Shown: in pieces, positions 1 through 5,927 of the stretch
Position numbering within the stretch: position 1 is the stretch's first letter
How the letters are laid out: each line of letters begins with the position of its first letter
Source of the DNA: Dehalococcoidales bacterium
GTDB taxonomy: Bacteria; Chloroflexota; Dehalococcoidia; Dehalococcoidales; CSSed11-197
NCBI GenBank assembly: GCA_028705415.1
Contig: JAQWDO010000031.1
Span: 1 to 8,067 of the forward strand
Length of the DNA: 8,067 bases
Reading direction: 5' to 3'
Notes under the pieces: generated by a model
What the model was told of the DNA's origin: nothing
What the model saw: the letters and a program-made list of their open reading frames with translations, nothing else
The model's database searches: none
Translations under genes and position numbers: made by a program

Positions 1-799
1 TAATTACGTCCTGAACACTGTCCGGACAGTCCTTGTCCAGGATAACCACTTCCGGGTCCCATTCAATTATCTGCTCCATGGAAACATCATGAGAACCGCC
101 ACCAATCAGGTCCGCAGCAACATTTATTCCCCCTGATTCAGCTACTTCGTAATGCCAGGTAGATTCAGCCCCATGGGTGGATTTTGAGCCGCCTCCGGCA
201 GCTACATACACCCTCTTGTATTCGCTTTCGTTTAAAGAACTTAATTTACTTTGAATGTGGGCAATGGTGTCATCATAAAAACGGGTAAGACCCTGTGCCC
301 TTGATTCAACCCCGAGTACTTCTCCAAGAAACTCTATTCCATCTTTGTAGTAATTCAAATCAACGCATATTACTGGAACTCCCAGTATTTCCTGGGTTTT
401 ATCAGGGTCCTGATCCCAGGTTACGGTAATGACCAGCTGTGGATTGGTAGTTAACAGTGCTTCTTTGTTGATATTAAAAGCGCTACCAACTGCAGGTACG
501 GAAGATACCACCGGGTAAACGTCAGCCAGGTTCTGGTTAAATGACGATGCAGAATCAACCGCAACCAGGATATCTCCTTTCCCAAGGGCAAGCTGAATCT
601 GGGTAACATAAGGGAAAACACTGGCTACTCTGGTCAAATTAGACGGGATTTCCACTGAACGGCCAGCCATGTCTGTTATTACAACAGTATCATTGGTAGT
701 TGTTGTCGGTTCTGCCTGATCACAGGCAGTGACAAAGCTGGCCACCAGGCAGGTAACAAGCACAAGAGGCAAAAATTTGGATAACCATTTATTTTTCAA
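1..799 (-). CDS. ABC transporter substrate-binding lipoprotein, iron-siderophore/cobalamin type (C-terminus cut by window edge)
   Basis: This reading frame is open from a TTG codon to the left window edge (266 codons visible). The TTG is chosen because AGGAAAGGTGG lies 5 nt upstream (805-815) and the frame then begins with a lipoprotein signal: K/N/K at residues 2-4, a hydrophobic stretch and the lipobox V23-T24-A25-C26. After a short Thr run come DMAGRSVEIP (about residue 42) and later an IIEWDPEVVIL motif. Both are typical of periplasmic-binding family PF01497, which delivers ferric siderophores, haem or cobalamin to FecCD/BtuCD-type importers. The visible part covers the N-lobe and most of the C-lobe; the end and any permease or ATPase genes lie outside. 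It follows the radical SAM gene by 46 nt with no clear promoter between them, so one operon is likely. The substrate cannot be read from the sequence. Family call is firm; substrate class is inference. Confidence 0.88.
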   Translation of the reverse strand, partial: MKNKWLSKFLPLVLVTCLVASFVTACDQAEPTTTTNDTVVITDMAGRSVEIPSNLTRVASVFPYVTQIQLALGKGDILVAVDSASSFNQNLADVYPVVSSVPAVGSAFNINKEALLTTNPQLVITVTWDQDPDKTQEILGVPVICVDLNYYKDGIEFLGEVLGVESRAQGLTRFYDDTIAHIQSKLSSLNESEYKRVYVAAGGGSKSTHGAESTWHYEVAESGGINVAADLIGGGSHDVSMEQIIEWDPEVVILDKDCPDSVQDVI

Positions 800-804
800 G
801 ATAA

Positions 805-815
805 CCACCTTTCCT
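805..815 (-). promoter_or_regulatory. Ribosome binding site that fixes the TTG start of the substrate-binding protein
   Basis: On the minus strand AGGAAAGGTGG is followed by 5 nt (TTATC) and then TTG at 799-797. No ATG or GTG in this frame has comparable support, and the predicted lipoprotein signal begins exactly at this TTG. Confidence 0.7.
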
Positions 816-845
816 AATAGTTTTTTTATATATTCACTGGAGCCC

Positions 846-3053
846 TTAATAAAAGACTGCCATGGTTGCAAAGTTATGCTGGATACAGCTGTAGCACTCA
901 ACAACAATATCTGCTTCAAGGCAGACATGAGTCATAATATTGCGGTTACCAACTGAAATACTCCTGCGGCCTCCGATTCCCTGCCTCATGGCGCTGTAAA
1001 CAGTCCGGTTGAACCGCCGTGAGAACGGATAAGGACGATAATCCTTCATCCAGTAAGCCTGTCCAAGTGGAAACTGATATTCACATTGACTGTAGGGCTT
1101 CCCAGCCCCAATGCTCATGTATTGATACGGCAACTGGTAGATAAACCTGCCATCTCTATTACTGCAAAGATCCACCCCCGGCTGAACATAATCTGCAACA
1201 CCAACACCTTCGATAAGAATCAGAGCAACTTTCTCCCCGGCGTTGACTGCATTTGTTACAGTTGATGCAATTTCTGAAATATGTCCTGGAATCTTGAGGC
1301 TGGTATAAACCGGGATGCTTTCTGCAAGCGCTGGAACATAGCCATGCAATATAAAATGATCACTTGCGCCTTTAAAGCAGACTCCTTTTCTGGCAAATGC
1401 AGTATACTCACCGATGTTTCTTGCAAACTCACTCGAATAACCCGCCTCTATACTGCTTAAAATTTCTTCACGTGTGAACACATCCCAGCAAGAAGATAAT
1501 TGTTCCAAAGTTTCAGCGCCAAGCTTTTTGAAGGCCTCTTCCTGCAAGAATGCCGTTTTCCCGTTAAACACAACAATATTTTCACCTTTGAGCATTTCTT
1601 CAAGGGCAACTGCTCTTTGAACCTTCTCGAATTCACCCAATCCAACAATCAAGGGCGTATAACCGGTTTTTTTGATAAAAGTTTGCGCGTTATCCAGTGC
1701 GTTATTTACAGCCTCACGCCGTTTTGAAGGATTATTCAAGGAAAGAAACCACGGCTGGGCATAATTGAGCATCACCAGGTCGGGCTGGTGCGAATCCACC
1801 AGTTTGAGAGCGGTGTGAGTAACCCAGTCATCAGATTCAATGATGCCATCGCCAGGGTACGGCTCTTCTTCTATAAGGCTGCCAACTTTTTTTATCAGCT
1901 CGTTTGAATCTGTTGAGGCTATGCCTGTCTTAAAATCAAACAACTTCTGGTAACCATTCACATCCAGCAAACCCAGAATCGGTTTTCTTTCCAAGCCCGC
2001 TTCCGATGCCATTTCACCTGCAAGCGCAGGGCACTTGCGATGTGTATCCCCGTATGTCGCTTCTTGTAAAAATGAAAGGGAGAATTCTCCAGTCACATCA
2101 CTTTTACTACCACAGTTGGGGCATTTTTCATTATTTATGTGGTAATCTGCCAATTGTGAGCCGCACCCAAAGGTATTGATGCGTTCAACCAGTTTTTGTC
2201 CACACACCGGGCATTCTGTATCCAGCCATTCGGAACCGACCAGGTTCCCAATGAACACGTAATCAAGATGTTCCAAAGCCGCATTCCGCATTTCAACCAG
2301 TTTGTCAACCGGTACGTGGTGACCAATTTCAGCCTTGTATTCAGCCAGCAGCCAAAAAAGGTGCCAGGGGATTTTTCTATCTATATCACTCAAAAACCTG
2401 GCTATCGCGATTATTTCCGCTGTATCCATACCCGGAGTCACAGGAGTCGTGATTTCAATATGTACACCTTTCTTGTGCAGTGCTTCGATATTTCGCAAGA
2501 CAGGCTTAACGCTCGGCACACCACAGGATTTCTGGTAAAAATCATCCCGCCAGGACTTAATGCTCACATTGGCAAAATCAATGCTATCGGCCAAAAGCGC
2601 TATGGCTTCTTGTGTAAAATAACCATTTGTAGCACAACCTGCCTTCAGGCCGTTCTTTCTTGCAGCTTGAGCTATGTCTAAAAAGTAAGGGAAGGACGCA
2701 GCAGGTTCATTAACTGTAAAGGCAACTGCTTCACAATTTAACTGCTTCGCCTTATTAATAACCTCTTGCGGCGTTAAGCTATAGCGGAATATCTTATCCC
2801 CGGCCTGTCTGGCTATACGGCTGTTTTCGCAATAGTAGCAGTCAAAATTACAACTTACTGTCCCAATTAACAGCGTAAGCGCACCAGGATAATAGTGCAG
2901 AAGTGGTACGTCCTCAACCCGCCCTACAGAGACCGAGGAAAGCTGGTTATTATAGCGTGGCGTTATCTTTTCATCCAGAACCTGATACATCCCGCATCTG
3001 CCAAAACTATCACCATTCAGGCAACACCTGAGTTCGCATATGTTACAGTTCAT
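846..3053 (-). CDS. Radical SAM protein: AmmeMemoRadiSam-type N-terminal half fused to a large unassigned C-terminal region
   Basis: A 735-residue protein (numbered from the ATG at 3053). Residues 1-320 match the AmmeMemoRadiSam-system radical SAM enzyme layout: an N-terminal Cys cluster (C3-x2-C6-x3-C10 ... C20), the [4Fe-4S] motif C68-NFD-C72-YY-C75, a TIM-barrel segment with a TNGY stretch (about 142-145), and a zinc ribbon C281-x2-C284 / C311-x2-C314. Family members usually end near here at about 330-350 residues. This protein continues for about 410 residues with no motif I recognise firmly. QPDLVMLNYAQ (about 423-433) and VALILIEGVG (about 609-618) faintly recall alkaline-phosphatase/phosphodiesterase-like folds, and the tail carries extra cysteines (C711, C720, C723). 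The ATG is preferred to the GTG at 3065 because GTGGTGG precedes it by 5 nt. It overlaps the upstream small ORF by 11 nt, suggesting translational coupling, and precedes the binding-protein gene by 46 nt. Radical SAM call is certain; the reaction is unknown. Confidence 0.9.
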   Translation of the reverse strand: MNCNICELRCCLNGDSFGRCGMYQVLDEKITPRYNNQLSSVSVGRVEDVPLLHYYPGALTLLIGTVSCNFDCYYCENSRIARQAGDKIFRYSLTPQEVINKAKQLNCEAVAFTVNEPAASFPYFLDIAQAARKNGLKAGCATNGYFTQEAIALLADSIDFANVSIKSWRDDFYQKSCGVPSVKPVLRNIEALHKKGVHIEITTPVTPGMDTAEIIAIARFLSDIDRKIPWHLFWLLAEYKAEIGHHVPVDKLVEMRNAALEHLDYVFIGNLVGSEWLDTECPVCGQKLVERINTFGCGSQLADYHINNEKCPNCGSKSDVTGEFSLSFLQEATYGDTHRKCPALAGEMASEAGLERKPILGLLDVNGYQKLFDFKTGIASTDSNELIKKVGSLIEEEPYPGDGIIESDDWVTHTALKLVDSHQPDLVMLNYAQPWFLSLNNPSKRREAVNNALDNAQTFIKKTGYTPLIVGLGEFEKVQRAVALEEMLKGENIVVFNGKTAFLQEEAFKKLGAETLEQLSSCWDVFTREEILSSIEAGYSSEFARNIGEYTAFARKGVCFKGASDHFILHGYVPALAESIPVYTSLKIPGHISEIASTVTNAVNAGEKVALILIEGVGVADYVQPGVDLCSNRDGRFIYQLPYQYMSIGAGKPYSQCEYQFPLGQAYWMKDYRPYPFSRRFNRTVYSAMRQGIGGRRSISVGNRNIMTHVCLEADIVVECYSCIQHNFATMAVFY

Positions 3054-3279
3054 GACAGCCACCACAAAGACTTGAATTCATATGCGCAAGGATGAGATTG
3101 CAGGCACTGAAATTGACCCCGGGAACGGAATCTTTTACCCTGGTTGCATTAAAAATTACGTTGCCGTAGATCAGAGTTAAGCTCAGAGGTAAACGTTTTT
3201 CAAACGGGGGACACGCTATAGACCTATTTTTCGGAAATATACAATTGTCCAAAAAATGGGAACAATACGTTATGGACAC
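3043..3279 (-). CDS. Small Cys-containing hypothetical protein upstream of and overlapping the radical SAM gene
   Basis: A 78-codon frame starting at GTG. The start is supported by AAAGGAGAG with AGGAG 5 nt upstream, one of the strongest ribosome binding sites in the window. The leader and promoter at 3280-3430 point straight at it, and its TAA overlaps the start of the radical SAM gene by 11 nt in another frame. The product has six cysteines (C6, C13, C23, C60, C72, C75), ending in a CGGCHEL tail, and no signal peptide or transmembrane segment. I do not recognise the family. It could be a small partner protein or metal-binding protein, a modified peptide substrate of the radical SAM enzyme, or a translated leader whose only role is coupling. 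Expression context is good; protein-level evidence is weak because no homologue is known to me. Confidence 0.5.
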   Translation of the reverse strand: MSITYCSHFLDNCIFPKNRSIACPPFEKRLPLSLTLIYGNVIFNATRVKDSVPGVNFSACNLILAHMNSSLCGGCHEL

Positions 3280-3395
3280 ATTCTCTCCTTTCTAAACACG
3301 AGAGGCTTTGCCGTTTCCAGCAAAACCCTACCGACCTGCCCCCGTAGGCTTTGTCGCCCTTAGGGAGTTTGGTTCGGAGATGCTATGCGTTAGCT
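3280..3395 (-). promoter_or_regulatory. Structured 5' leader, candidate riboswitch or translational control element
   Basis: Between the promoter and the GTG of the small ORF lie about 115 nt rich in potential helices (minus strand): GCTA/TAGC around ACGCA near the 5' end; CCTAC/GTAGG flanking a G-rich loop; a 10-bp hairpin closed by a GAAA tetraloop (3304-3327, with two G-U pairs); and CTCTC (3304-3300) able to pair with GAGAG of the ribosome binding site (3287-3283). The block ACAAAGCCTACGG...CGGTAGG resembles the ACGCAAAGCC and P2 part of c-di-GMP-I (GEMM) riboswitches. However, the GAAA P1b loop and the tetraloop receptor are not in their usual places, so that assignment is weak. It does not show the cobalamin, SAM, TPP or T-box hallmarks. 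The structured leader is seen in the sequence; ligand binding is inference. Confidence 0.4.
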
Positions 3396-3400
3396 GCCCC

Positions 3401-3430
3401 AATATATATCATTTACAGGCTGGCAGTCAA
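3401..3430 (-). promoter_or_regulatory. Sigma-70/SigA-type promoter of the small ORF - radical SAM - binding protein operon
   Basis: On the minus strand TTGACT (3430-3425) and TATATT (3406-3401) are separated by 18 nt; shifting to TATATA gives 16 nt. Transcription would start near 3394, giving a leader of about 115 nt before the GTG at 3279. This is the best promoter match in the window and is placed as expected for the left-hand operon. Confidence 0.65.
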
Positions 3431-3478
3431 TGATAAGTAGTTATAAATAAGAATGATGCCACGAGCCGTTAAACCACT

Positions 3479-3490
3479 TTAAACGTTTAA
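3479..3490. promoter_or_regulatory. 12-bp perfect palindrome, possible operator
   Basis: TTAAACGTTTAA is a perfect palindrome with a central CG, the layout seen in many LacI-family operators. It sits about 50 bp upstream of the -35 box of the left-hand operon, between that promoter and the tRNA terminator. A 12-bp AT-rich palindrome can occur by chance, so only modest weight is given. Confidence 0.25.
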
Positions 3491-3535
3491 TTGCATCAAA
3501 ATAACCCCGGAAAGCTCCAGTTTGAAGTTATTGGG

Positions 3536-3567
3536 AAAAAAGGCTGATGAGGCTATTAAAGGCAGCC
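3536..3567 (-). terminator. Possible intrinsic terminator of the tRNA-Thr transcript
   Basis: Reading the minus strand, GGCTG (3567-3563) pairs with CAGCC (3546-3542) across a 16-nt loop and is followed directly by six T residues (3541-3536). The stem is short, and an alternative AGGCT/AGCCT pairing exists inside it, but the position about 55 nt after the tRNA 3' end and the T run fit a Rho-independent terminator. Confidence 0.4.
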
Positions 3568-3621
3568 TGGCACTGGATTTTGGGGCCTTTGTTTAAGTTC
3601 AACTTTTTCAGCTTCAAAAAG

Positions 3622-3696
3622 TGGAGCCAGCGAAGAGAGTCGAACTCTTGACCGACGGTTTACGAAACCGTTGCTCTACCACTGAGCTACGCTGGC
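3622..3696 (-). tRNA. tRNA-Thr, anticodon CGU
   Basis: The minus strand folds into a complete 75-nt cloverleaf: acceptor GCCAGCG/CGCTGGC, D arm GCTC...GAGC, anticodon stem ACGGT/ACCGT around the loop TTCGTAA (anticodon CGT, reading ACG codons), variable loop CGGTC, T stem AAGAG/CTCTT with loop TTCGACT, discriminator T, and an encoded CCA end at 3624-3622. It stands alone, with its own promoter about 90 nt upstream and a likely terminator downstream. Confidence 0.97.
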
Positions 3697-3781
3697 TAAA
3701 AGAAATGGATTAGGTTTAGTTAATTTATTACGGCTTATGGCACAACCGTGTTTTGTTATCTAGCAGTTTCCAACGGTGCTT

Positions 3782-3790
3782 ATTATATCA
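3782..3790 (-). promoter_or_regulatory. Extended -10 promoter for tRNA-Thr
   Basis: On the minus strand TGATATAAT is a consensus TATAAT box with the TGn extension. No good -35 hexamer is found 17 nt upstream, which is tolerated by extended -10 promoters. Transcription would begin about 75-80 nt before the mature tRNA 5' end at 3696, leaving a leader removed by RNase P. Confidence 0.5.
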
Positions 3791-3907
3791 TTGCTGGCAA
3801 TTTTAGACTAGAATACCTCTCCCCGTAAAAACCCGCCTCGATATAAATCCTTAAAGCACTTCAACGTCCCCCGCACCAACTGGTTAGACCACAGGGGGTA
3901 TAAAATA

Positions 3908-3961
3908 ATGACAACCACCATAGATCGTTTGGCTGAATTATACTTATCCGGCGGTTTATAA
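3908..3961 (+). other. 17-codon ORF with ribosome binding site (leader peptide candidate or gene remnant)
   Basis: ATG at 3908 follows AGGGGG (3893-3898) with 9 nt spacing and encodes MTTTIDRLAELYLSGGL before TAA at 3959. Reading on past the stop in the same frame gives FREAVEIPLPP before a second stop, which is plausible helical protein sequence, so a decayed gene with an in-frame stop is one reading. The other is a leader peptide: its second half and stop codon lie inside the alternating hairpins at 3933-4000. No plus-strand gene follows for about 1 kb, which argues against a simple attenuator. Low confidence either way. Confidence 0.22.
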
Positions 3962-4000
3962 TTCAGGGAAGCAGTTGAAATACCCCTGCCTCCCTGATTA
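3933..4000. repeat. Two overlapping, mutually exclusive inverted repeats
   Basis: Arm 1 CTGAATTATA (3933-3942) is a perfect 10-bp inverted match to TATAATTCAG (3957-3966), with a 14-nt spacer. The same central region extended (3959-3974) also pairs with CTGCCTCCCTGATTA (3986-4000) across an 11-nt loop, making about 15 pairs with one bulge and, in minus-strand RNA, one G-U pair. The two hairpins share their central arm and cannot form together. Neither is followed by a T run in the direction that would make a standard terminator. They lie about 75 nt downstream of the stop of the minus-strand lipoprotein gene. The rest of 3697-4075 shows no other gene that I can support. Confidence 0.5.
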
Positions 4001-4075
4001 CTCGCGGATGTTTTCCTATTGTCTCACAGAAATCATAGCCAAGAACGACTCATTATTGTTTTTTGCTGGCTTATG

Positions 4076-4804
4076 CTAGCTCGCCCTTAAATCAAACCAG
4101 GCAGCGTTTTCACCCCACAGATGGCCATAAACCGCAACCGGTGAATCCTCTGCATTTACCAGGAAAGCCGTATAACCCGCATGTTCTGCTCCTTCATAGA
4201 GTTTTGTGCTTAAATCGGGATCCATCCCTGCCACAGAATAAAAATCAGTGTACTCAACGCCGGTAGATGAATAAAGGCCAAACTGGGCATGGTTAATACT
4301 ATATGGCTCTTCTTCGAGCTCCAATGTTTTAACCCTGAATTTCACCAGAATATACTCCTTGCCTTCCTTCGGCTCTTCATTAAACATGTTCCATTCTTCA
4401 ATCATTTCCCAGGCCTGATTCCCTGAGATGATCTGCAACATTTCCAGTTCGATTTTGATTTTTCCGTCCAGCCAGTTGTCTTCATTTATCAGCACCGTCT
4501 CGTTTAAACCAGCTGGATTTGTGCGAGAAGTCTGGGGCGGTTCAGGCTGCTGGGTTGGTTCTGGCTCCTCTGTTGGTGTTGCAGTTACCACGTGTGTTTT
4601 GGTGGTTGTTACTGTAACAGCCGGTTCGGTTACCGTAGTTTCAATTGTTTTGGTGGCTGTAGCAGCTGGTGCTGTAACATCCCGTGTTTCCGTTTTGGTT
4701 TCTGTGATTGTCCGAGTTGTCTCTACAGTTTGCGCAGGCGGGGCACTACACCCCATCACCAACAATAACGGCAATAATGCCGCAATAAGTATCTTGTTTT
4801 TCAT
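4076..4804 (-). CDS. Surface lipoprotein with Thr-rich stalk and DUF4352-like C-terminal domain
   Basis: 242 residues. The ATG at 4804 is chosen because AAGGAGGT sits 6 nt upstream and the lipoprotein signal follows at once. An ATG 8 codons further upstream (4828) would place that ribosome binding site inside the coding region. Residues 1-19 form a signal peptide with lipobox V16-M17-G18-C19. Residues about 20-98 are low-complexity, rich in Thr, Val, Pro and Glu, and likely an extended wall-crossing or surface stalk. Residues about 103-242 look like a beta-sandwich of the DUF4352 kind (KEYILVKFRV, then FGLYSSTGVEY), a family of extracellular immunoglobulin-like domains of unknown function. 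It would be anchored on the outer face of the cytoplasmic membrane. It is transcribed divergently from the CDF gene, with a 19-bp palindrome just upstream. Lipoprotein call is strong; domain name is moderate. Confidence 0.88.
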   Translation of the reverse strand: MKNKILIAALLPLLLVMGCSAPPAQTVETTRTITETKTETRDVTAPAATATKTIETTVTEPAVTVTTTKTHVVTATPTEEPEPTQQPEPPQTSRTNPAGLNETVLINEDNWLDGKIKIELEMLQIISGNQAWEMIEEWNMFNEEPKEGKEYILVKFRVKTLELEEEPYSINHAQFGLYSSTGVEYTDFYSVAGMDPDLSTKLYEGAEHAGYTAFLVNAEDSPVAVYGHLWGENAAWFDLRAS

Positions 4805-4841
4805 TCTAATACCTCCTTCTATTCTCATCCTAAACCCTATG

Positions 4842-4860
4842 TATGACAGCCTCTGTCATA
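4842..4860. promoter_or_regulatory. 19-bp perfect inverted repeat between divergent genes, operator candidate
   Basis: TATGACAG-CCT-CTGTCATA is perfect over 8 bp per arm. It lies 38 bp upstream of the lipoprotein ATG and about 120 bp upstream of the CDF ATG. On the minus strand it overlaps the region where the lipoprotein promoter should be (a TTGTAA -35-like box lies just beside it). No T run follows on either strand, so a DNA-binding site for a dimeric repressor is more likely than a terminator. The cognate regulator is not in the window. Confidence 0.45.
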
Positions 4861-4929
4861 ATTTACAAAAGTTACAGCAGTGCTTCCAAGCGGTAAGCAG
4901 ATAAGGAGGAACCCCACCCAAAACATCTT

Positions 4930-4960
4930 TTGTAAAAAACCAGCCTGGTTATGCTAATAT
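4930..4960 (+). promoter_or_regulatory. Probable promoter of the CDF transporter gene
   Basis: TGCTAATAT (4952-4960) is an extended -10 box (TGn plus TAATAT). TTGTAA (4930-4935) lies 19 nt upstream as a weak -35. Transcription would start about 8-10 nt upstream of the strong ribosome binding site AAAGGAGAG (4969-4977), leaving a very short leader before the ATG at 4983. Confidence 0.4.
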
Positions 4961-4982
4961 TTCTATTCAAAGGAGAGTCCAT

Positions 4983-5927
4983 ATGGCCTCACATGGCGAA
5001 TCAAAGGTTGCAGTTATAGCAGCTATCATCGGTAACACTGTCATTGCTGCCATCAAGTTTGTAGCAGCCGCTATCACCGGCTCTTCGGCGATGATATCCG
5101 AAGGTATCCACTCCCTGGTTGATTCCGGCAACGGCGGGCTTATCCTGCTTGGCCTGAACCGGGCTAAAAAACCGGCAGACCAAACCCATCCCTTCGGCTA
5201 CGGCAAGGAACTTTATTTCTGGACGCTGGTAGTTTCGGTTTCGATATTTGGAATCGGCGGCGGGCTTTCACTTTATGAGGGAATCTCTCACATCCGCCAT
5301 GTTGCCCCGGAGGCTGTGCTTTCTAACCCTACTGTTAACTATATCGTGCTGGGGTTAGCCATGCTGATAGAAGGCTGGTCATTCTCGGTAGCCTTGAAGC
5401 AATTTAATGCAGCCAGAGGTAAAACTGGAGCCTGGCAATATATAAAGGGAGCCAAGGACCCAAGCGTGTTTACCGTTGTACTGGAAGACAGCGCTGCCAT
5501 GCTGGGCTTGATATTTGCACTGGCAGGTGTGTTTTTCGGCCACTTGCTTAAAAATCCGTATCTCGATGGAGCAGCGTCAGTAGCCATCGGCTTGTTGCTT
5601 ATGAGTGTTGCATTTGTACTGGCATTTGAATCCAAAAGCCTTCTGCTTGGAGAAGGGGTTGACGATAACATGCTAGCTGATATAAAAAACAAGGTAGAAA
5701 GCCAGCCGGCAGTGGAAGAAGCGGGCAAGATTCTTACCATGTATATCGGCCCTCACAGTTTACTGGTAAACCTGGATGTCTGTTTTAAAAAAGGTACCAC
5801 TGATACACAAATACATGACAGCGTTAAAAACATTGAACAAAGCATCCGCAGCAGCTACCCGGAGTGCACACGAATATATATCGAAGCACAGGCGCTAAAT
5901 CCCGAAAATCGTCAAGGGTGCGAGTAA
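4983..5927 (+). CDS. Cation diffusion facilitator (CDF) family metal exporter, SLC30A9-like branch
   Basis: 314 residues, a usual length for the family. The ATG is preceded by AAAGGAGAG with 5 nt spacing. CDF proteins are proton-coupled antiporters exporting divalent metals such as Zn, Fe, Mn, Co or Cd across the cytoplasmic membrane. Features: TM1-TM2 with SSAMISEGIHSLVD, where H43 and D47 form the TM2 half of the metal site; the family motif HPFGYGKE (69-76) between TM2 and TM3; further membrane spans at about 80-105, 118-138, 163-188 and 196-215; and a cytoplasmic ZT-dimer domain from about 225 to the end. The TM5 half of the site, normally HxxxD, reads V165-x2-E168-D169, lacking the His, as in the SLC30A9/ZnT9-like branch to my knowledge. 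The substrate is therefore uncertain. It appears monocistronic and converges on the methyltransferase-like gene. Confidence 0.93.
   Translation: MASHGESKVAVIAAIIGNTVIAAIKFVAAAITGSSAMISEGIHSLVDSGNGGLILLGLNRAKKPADQTHPFGYGKELYFWTLVVSVSIFGIGGGLSLYEGISHIRHVAPEAVLSNPTVNYIVLGLAMLIEGWSFSVALKQFNAARGKTGAWQYIKGAKDPSVFTVVLEDSAAMLGLIFALAGVFFGHLLKNPYLDGAASVAIGLLLMSVAFVLAFESKSLLLGEGVDDNMLADIKNKVESQPAVEEAGKILTMYIGPHSLLVNLDVCFKKGTTDTQIHDSVKNIEQSIRSSYPECTRIYIEAQALNPENRQGCE

Noticed and set aside
2196..2681. 161-codon open frame on the plus strand
   Set aside because: It is antisense to the clearly coding radical SAM gene, has no ribosome binding site and no recognisable motif.
3279..3395. Cobalamin riboswitch upstream of the radical SAM operon
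   Set aside because: A corrinoid-type binding protein made this worth testing, but the B12 box and the conserved core segments were not found on either strand.
3602..3620. Inverted repeat ACTTTTT/AAAAAGT right after the tRNA 3' end as a terminator
   Set aside because: The stem is nearly all A-T and no T run follows it on the minus strand; the GC-containing hairpin at 3536-3567 with six T residues fits better.
4061..4080. Hairpin GCTGGC/GCTAGC with six T residues at the end of the lipoprotein gene
   Set aside because: The T run is on the wrong side for the minus-strand transcript (it is followed by A residues), and in plus-strand RNA the T run precedes the hairpin.
4428..4904. 158-codon Val/Ser-rich open frame on the plus strand
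   Set aside because: It is the complement of the Thr-rich stalk and signal peptide of the lipoprotein; the low-complexity DNA keeps several frames open.
5339..5740. 133-codon open frame on the minus strand
   Set aside because: Antisense to the CDF transporter, no ribosome binding site, no domain features.
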